Origin: Rhizobium sp. J15
Lineage (GTDB): Bacteria; Pseudomonadota; Alphaproteobacteria; Rhizobiales; Rhizobiaceae
Assembly: GCF_002531825.1 (NCBI RefSeq)
Contig: NZ_NWSX01000032.1
Location: 1-64,000 of the forward strand
Reading direction: 5' to 3'
Length of the DNA: 64,000 bases
In this document: in pieces, positions 59,708 through 64,000 of the stretch
Position numbering within the stretch: the stretch's first letter is position 1
Layout of the letters: every line of letters begins with the position of its first letter
The notes under the pieces: generated by a model
What the model was told of the DNA's origin: nothing
Databases searched by the model: none
Seen by the model: the letters and a program-made list of their open reading frames with translations, nothing else
Position numbers and translations under genes: made by a program

Positions 59708-60715
59708 ATGAGCTTGCAGATCAATCGAAGATTTTTCCTGGCGACCGCAGCTGCTGCGCTCGCGGCCCCGGCAATCGTGCTTTCAAGCCGATCCGCCAGC
59801 GCTGCCGCCACGACCTTGACGCTTGGCCATGGCGCCGCGCCCGGCAATCCCAGAACCGTCGCTGCCGCTAAATTCGCGGAACTCGTCAAGCAGAAGACCG
59901 AAGGTCGTATCCAGATCAACGTCGCAGGCGCCGAGACGCTTGGCAGCGACTCCGCGATGCTCACCAGCCTCAGGACGGGAGCGCTGGATTTCACGGCCAA
60001 CAGCCAGGGCGCCACATCCGCGATCGTACCGGAGCTGAGCGCGCTCGGCCTGCCGTTTCTGTTCGAAAGCACCGACAAGGCGATGGTCGTCCTGAACGGT
60101 CCAGTGGGCGCCGAGCTCAACCGGCGCTTCGAAGCGGTCGGCGTCGTTCCCCTGGACTGGTGGGACAACGGCATCCGCCATCTGACGAACTCGAAGCGCA
60201 AAGTGACTTCGCCTGCCGACCTGGCGGGCATGAAAATCAGGACGCCGGCCGATCCCATGACGATTGACATTTTCCAGGCGCTTGGAGCGGGCACCGAACA
60301 GATTGCCTTCGGCGAGCTCTACATCGCCCTGCAGCAGGGCGTCGTGGACGGGCAGGAGAATCCACTCGCCAATATCGAGAGTTCGAAGCTTCACGAGGTC
60401 AACAAGTATATCAGCCTGACGGCTCACAAATGGGAATCCACTCCGTTCCTGATGTCGAAGATCGCGCAGGCCCGCTTGGGGTCTGATTTGGAGGCGGTCA
60501 AGGCCGCGGCAAAGGAGGCGGGTGCTCTGCAGCGGAAGCTCTCGAGCGAGAAGGCCGCTGAGGTGCTCGAGAACTTCAAGAAGAACGCCGCCGTCGAGGT
60601 CGTGGGCGTCGATCACGATGCTTTCGTCAAGGCGACCGCATCCGTCGCGGACAGTTGGAAGAAGAAGCCATTCGGCGACTTCGTCACCCAGGTGGAAGCC
60701 GCTGCGAGGGGCTAA
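59708..60715 (+). CDS. TRAP transporter solute-binding protein (DctP family)
   Basis: Periplasmic binding protein of 335 residues from ATG 59708, with GGAGG 5-6 nt upstream. The N-terminus QINRRFFLATAAAALAAPA is a twin-arginine-like signal peptide. DctP marks are LGHGAAPGNPRTVAAAKFAE, AGMKIRTPADPMTIDIFQAL with the ligand-carboxylate arginine, and VVDGQENPLANI. TRAP systems import organic acids, often sugar acids, using the sodium gradient. It is the first of three contiguous TRAP genes. Confidence 0.93.
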   Translation: MSLQINRRFFLATAAAALAAPAIVLSSRSASAAATTLTLGHGAAPGNPRTVAAAKFAELVKQKTEGRIQINVAGAETLGSDSAMLTSLRTGALDFTANSQGATSAIVPELSALGLPFLFESTDKAMVVLNGPVGAELNRRFEAVGVVPLDWWDNGIRHLTNSKRKVTSPADLAGMKIRTPADPMTIDIFQALGAGTEQIAFGELYIALQQGVVDGQENPLANIESSKLHEVNKYISLTAHKWESTPFLMSKIAQARLGSDLEAVKAAAKEAGALQRKLSSEKAAEVLENFKKNAAVEVVGVDHDAFVKATASVADSWKKKPFGDFVTQVEAAARG

Positions 60716-60741
60716 CGCTCTACCCACAATCCGGAGGCCCC

Positions 60742-61272
60742 ATGAGCAGGTTCTATTCAGCCGTCGATCTGGTCGCCGGCATCATCGTTATCTTTGCGCG
60801 CATGGTCATCACCGTCAGTGGCATCGCGCTGACGGTGGTCACCACGGCCAATGTCGTTGCCCGATATGCTTCGGCGAGCGGAGGGCTGTCCTTCGCTCAG
60901 GAATTGCCGATGTTGATGTTCCCTTGGTTCATCATCGCGGGGATCATCATCGCGGCCCATGCGGGTGGGCACATGGCCGTCGAATGGCTCTACGAAAAGC
61001 TTGACGGGGGCGCTCGCACGACGGCCCTGATCGTAGCGAACGCGATCAGCGTCGCCGCATTTGTGGTGCTGGCGTATCAGGCGACCGTGGTGGCCGAGAT
61101 CGCCGGCGCTGAACGCAGCCCCGTTCTGCAGCTTCCAAACAGCATCGGCTACTATTCGCTGTCGATCGGCGCGGTACTCGTGTCCATCGTCACCATCGCT
61201 GCAACCGCCCGTGTTCTCCGGCTGGGCTGGGATCACCGCCTCGAAATCAAGCCCGAGGAGATCGCGCTATGA
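60742..61272 (+). CDS. TRAP transporter small membrane subunit (DctQ family)
   Basis: Four-TM protein of 176 residues starting at ATG 60742 after GGAGG. Hydrophobic stretches at about residues 10-35, 50-75, 90-110 and 130-155 and the segment SFAQELPMLMFPWFIIAGII fit DctQ. Its stop overlaps the DctM start (ATGA). It links the binding protein system to the large permease. Confidence 0.9.
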   Translation: MSRFYSAVDLVAGIIVIFARMVITVSGIALTVVTTANVVARYASASGGLSFAQELPMLMFPWFIIAGIIIAAHAGGHMAVEWLYEKLDGGARTTALIVANAISVAAFVVLAYQATVVAEIAGAERSPVLQLPNSIGYYSLSIGAVLVSIVTIAATARVLRLGWDHRLEIKPEEIAL

Positions 61273-62528
61273 CACTTGTCATGATCGTGTCCTTTTGCAT
61301 CTTGATGGTCCTCGCCGTTCCCGTCGGCTATGCGCTGATCATCGCAGCCGGCCTAGGCGTCCTGTTCAACGGCTATATCCCGCTCTCGGTCGTCGCTCAG
61401 CAGGTCTACGATCAGACCCAGTCCTTCCCGATGCTGGCGCTTCCGTTCTTCATGCTCGCGGGCACCCTCATGCTGGGTGGCGAACTTGGGCGTCAGCTCC
61501 TGGAGCTCGCGTCTCGCGCGATGCAGCGGTGGCGGGGCGGGCCGCTCTCGACCACGGTCGTATCCTCCGTTGTCTTCGGAGGCGTATCCGGCTCGGCGGT
61601 GGCGAATGCGAGCGCGCTCGGTTCCGTTCTCATCCCCTGGCAGAAGAAGCATGGGTTCCCACCGGCGCTCTGCGCCGCCAACAACGCGACCTCCGCTGTC
61701 ATCGACGTCCTTATCCCGCCTTCGATCCCGATGATCCTCTACGCTCTGATCAGCGGCGTCAGCGTCGGCGACCTGTTCATCTCCGGCATTGTTCCGGGGC
61801 TGCTCATGGCGGCGAGCTTCATGTTCGTCTGCTGGTACGTGTCGGTACGGCGAGGGTATGCCATTGATGCCGTGAAGGTCCGCAAGCGCGAGCTGGCGCG
61901 GCTGGCAATGCAAAGTTTCCCGGCAATTCTGCTGCCGATCCTGATCATCGTCTTTTTGCGATCCGGCCTGGCGACGCCGACCGAGGTCTCGGTCCTCTCG
62001 GTCGTTTACTCGCTGCTGCTCAGCGTCCTATTCTACCGTGACCTGACCTGGAAACGCTTCTGTGAGAACATGGTGGAGGCGGGTGTCGCGACCGGCGTGG
62101 TCATGCTCGTGATCATGGGCAGCGCGGCGGTGGGCTGGGTTCTGACATTCGATCAGGCTCCGCAGCACATGGCCGAGTGGGTCTCGACGCACATCTCCAG
62201 CCCGATCGTCATCATTCTCATGATGAACGTCATCATGCTCGTTGTCGGCATGCCGCTCGACATGCCACCGGCCATCCTGTTGCTGGGACCGATCTTCGTC
62301 CCTCTCGCTGACTCCATCGGTCTGGATCGGGTCCAGCTCGGCCTGATGATGGTGATCAATCTGGGGATTGGTCTCTATACGCCGCCGATTGGCACCACCC
62401 TGTTCATCTCGTCGTCGATCGCAAAGGCGCCGCTCGGCACCACGACGAACGAGCTCTGGCCGTTTTTCGGCATGGCCATGCTCCTCCTTCTCGCGGTCAG
62501 CTTCGTGCCCGCGCTGACGATCTACTGA
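61269..62528 (+). CDS. TRAP transporter large permease (DctM family)
   Basis: Large TRAP membrane subunit of 419 residues with about 12 TM segments. Family blocks include LALPFFMLAGTLMLGGELGR, SSVVFGGVSGSAVANASALG, IPPSIPMILYALISGVSVGD, and near the end LGIGLYTPPIGTTLF. These match DctM closely. It follows DctQ with a 4-bp overlap and is followed 9 bp later by an ABC ATPase gene, an unusual mix of two import mechanisms in one operon. Confidence 0.94.
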   Translation: MTLVMIVSFCILMVLAVPVGYALIIAAGLGVLFNGYIPLSVVAQQVYDQTQSFPMLALPFFMLAGTLMLGGELGRQLLELASRAMQRWRGGPLSTTVVSSVVFGGVSGSAVANASALGSVLIPWQKKHGFPPALCAANNATSAVIDVLIPPSIPMILYALISGVSVGDLFISGIVPGLLMAASFMFVCWYVSVRRGYAIDAVKVRKRELARLAMQSFPAILLPILIIVFLRSGLATPTEVSVLSVVYSLLLSVLFYRDLTWKRFCENMVEAGVATGVVMLVIMGSAAVGWVLTFDQAPQHMAEWVSTHISSPIVIILMMNVIMLVVGMPLDMPPAILLLGPIFVPLADSIGLDRVQLGLMMVINLGIGLYTPPIGTTLFISSSIAKAPLGTTTNELWPFFGMAMLLLLAVSFVPALTIY

Positions 62529-62537
62529 GGGCGTTCG

Positions 62538-64000
62538 ATGAGTGAAGCGTCAAAGAACGTCATCACCGTCCGAGGACTTACAAAGTCTTATGGTGCGACC
62601 GCGGTCCTCAAAGGCGTCGACTTTTCTGTTGCGCGGGGGGAGGTTCATGCGCTGCTTGGCGGTAACGGCGCCGGCAAGTCGACGATGATCAAGATCATCA
62701 CGGGCGCCGCCTCGCGCAATGATGGAGAGATCCGCTTCTTCGACAGCGAGGGCAAGGAACGGAGCGAGGCCGAGGGCCGGGTGAAGGTCGCTGTCGTGCA
62801 TCAGGAACTTGCGCTTCTGCCGCATCTGACTGTCGCCGAAAACATTGCTCTGCCGCATCACAGGAGAGGTGCCGCCTTGTTTCGGCGTACGGCCGCAGCG
62901 GCACGGGCCCATGACGCACTGCGGATGATCGACCAGGACTTTGCTGCCAGGTCCTTGCACAGGTTGGTTGGGAGCCTCAGCCTCCACGAAGGTCAGATGG
63001 TTGAAATTGCCAGGGCTCTTTCATCGGGTGCGGAATTGATCCTCCTCGACGAGCCGACTGCCAATCTCACAGCTCTTGAGACGGAGAGACTGTTTGCGGT
63101 CCTGCGGCGGCTTACCCGCGATACCGGTCTGTCGGTTGTGTTTGTCTCGCACCGAATGAAAGAGATCCGGCAGATCGCCGCTGTCTGCACGATCATCCGC
63201 GACGGCCGCACGGTGGTGGATCGTCAGCCGATGGACGAGCTGACGGACGCCGGCATCATCGAAAAGATGGGGCAGGTAGCAGCCTCTCATGCACCGGGAG
63301 GGGCGCCGCGGGTCGCATACCGGTCGGACGCCTCCGCTGCAACGGACACCATCACACTCGAGGAGGCAGGTTTCAGGCTGGAACTGCAGCCGGGCACAGT
63401 GCTCGGCGTGGCCGGCGCGCCGGCTGGCCCGGCAGCACTGATCGAAGGGCTAACGGGCGCCGCTCGGAAGAAGCGATGGACGGTTGCGCGTGCAGGATGG
63501 CCGGACCAGCTCCGTTCGCCGCGCAAGGCCGCCCGCCTGGGAGCCGGATATGTGACCGGCGATCGCGCAAACAAGGGAGTCCTCCACAGTCTTCCGATCA
63601 TCGATAACGTCATGGCGTCCCGCCGTGTGACCAGAGGCGCGCTCCTCACCGGCGGCTCTGAAGGGGGCGAATGCCTCGATCTGCTGAAGGCCCTGAAGGT
63701 GAAGGCCGCTTCCGTCTGGGATCCGCCGAGCACGCTGAGCGGCGGCACACAGCAGAAGCTGCTGCTTGCCCGCTGGCTAGGCGTGCCCTCCCGGCTGCTG
63801 GTCCTCGAGGAACCGACCAGAGGTGTCGATATCGGGACCAAGCGAGAGATCTATCAGCTCATCAGACAGATGGCCGCTTCAGGCACGGTGATCGTCTGGT
63901 GGTCCACCGAAAATGTCGAACTGCTGGAAGTTTGCGACCGCGTCATTGCCTTCGACACCGAGGGACGGTGTGCCGGCGTGATGGACCGCGATGACTTCAG
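62538..64000 (+). CDS. Ribose-type sugar ABC transporter ATPase (RbsA/MglA family), partial
   Basis: Duplicated ATPase, 487 codons visible and continuing past the window. Domain 1 has Walker A LGGNGAGKST, a reduced signature LSLHEGQMVEIARAL and Walker B LILLDEPTANL. Domain 2 has the degenerate Walker A typical of the family (GVAGAPAGPAALIEGLTG), signature LSGGTQQKLLLARWL and VLEEPTRGVDIGTK. In domain 1 the LSGGQ is changed to SLHEGQ. The membrane and binding subunits should lie downstream beyond 64000. It starts 9 bp after dctM, so it is probably in the same operon. Confidence 0.9.
   Translation, partial: MSEASKNVITVRGLTKSYGATAVLKGVDFSVARGEVHALLGGNGAGKSTMIKIITGAASRNDGEIRFFDSEGKERSEAEGRVKVAVVHQELALLPHLTVAENIALPHHRRGAALFRRTAAAARAHDALRMIDQDFAARSLHRLVGSLSLHEGQMVEIARALSSGAELILLDEPTANLTALETERLFAVLRRLTRDTGLSVVFVSHRMKEIRQIAAVCTIIRDGRTVVDRQPMDELTDAGIIEKMGQVAASHAPGGAPRVAYRSDASAATDTITLEEAGFRLELQPGTVLGVAGAPAGPAALIEGLTGAARKKRWTVARAGWPDQLRSPRKAARLGAGYVTGDRANKGVLHSLPIIDNVMASRRVTRGALLTGGSEGGECLDLLKALKVKAASVWDPPSTLSGGTQQKLLLARWLGVPSRLLVLEEPTRGVDIGTKREIYQLIRQMAASGTVIVWWSTENVELLEVCDRVIAFDTEGRCAGVMDRDDF

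Noticed and set aside
1..64000. CRISPR arrays, insertion sequences, prophage genes, rRNA and replication genes
   Set aside because: I looked for regularly spaced repeats, transposase motifs, and Rep or integrase genes and found none.

Overview
The window reads as a catabolic and transport region of an alphaproteobacterium, most likely a Rhizobiaceae member (Rhizobium, Sinorhizobium or Agrobacterium type) and plausibly a megaplasmid or chromid. This rests on the density of ABC and TRAP uptake systems each paired with its own GntR, AraC, IclR, DeoR or LysR regulator, moderately high G+C, and Tat-type signals on several binding proteins. I see no rRNA, tRNA, CRISPR, insertion sequence, replication origin or housekeeping gene. 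The taxon is inferred from gene style, not from a marker gene.

Layout. (1) 30-11004: a GntR/FCD regulator, a C-terminally truncated sarcosine-oxidase-like flavoprotein, ATP-dependent hydantoinase/oxoprolinase subunits HyuA and HyuB, a D-threonine aldolase/D-serine dehydratase-like PLP enzyme, a RidA protein and a four-gene polar amino acid ABC transporter. The same 10-bp word lies in front of each of the three transcription units, which suggests one GntR regulon. (2) 11543-13461: an AraC regulator divergent from a D-cysteine desulfhydrase/ACC deaminase-fold enzyme with an altered active-site loop. (3) 13462-16930: a decayed stretch with two gene remnants, a DUF1349 protein and a HisN-like phosphatase. 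(4) 17214-27868: a TPP enzyme, a HisD paralogue of the sulfopropanediol dehydrogenase (HpsN) type, a sugar-type ABC transporter and two GMC flavin oxidoreductases, closed by a strong terminator. (5) 27984-32923: a Gfo/Idh/MocA - TIM-barrel isomerase - MFS set divergent from an XRE-type regulator, then a cupin-like protein.

(6) 33236-38478: aspartate ammonia-lyase, two DeoR regulators, a NagZ-like GH3 protein with an altered catalytic loop, a HAD phosphatase, and a paired-hairpin leader before a small orphan ORF. (7) 38680-51713: a 12-gene minus-strand array starting from a recognisable promoter with a perfect palindrome. It holds a DapA-like aldolase, a peptide/opine-type ABC transporter, an IclR regulator, a Gfo/Idh/MocA dehydrogenase, a signal-less glucoamylase/GH144-like protein, an (R)-amine-transaminase-like enzyme, an MFS transporter, a TIM-barrel isomerase and a glyoxalase-fold protein. 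This is the best candidate for an undescribed pathway. (8) 52154-55825: glyoxalase-fold, YciI, azoreductase and alpha/beta-hydrolase genes beside a divergent LysR regulator. (9) 55977-64000: a LysR regulator divergent from an SDR dehydrogenase, a split transketolase, a DctPQM TRAP transporter and a ribose-type ABC ATPase that runs off the window.

How the genes work together: each block follows the pattern of import, oxidation or racemisation, cleavage, and a dedicated regulator. The substrates cannot be read from sequence. Reasonable guesses are N-methylated or cyclic amides and D-amino acids for block 1, polyols or C3-sulfonates for block 4, an amino sugar or opine-like glycoconjugate for block 7, and an unusual sugar or sugar acid for block 9.
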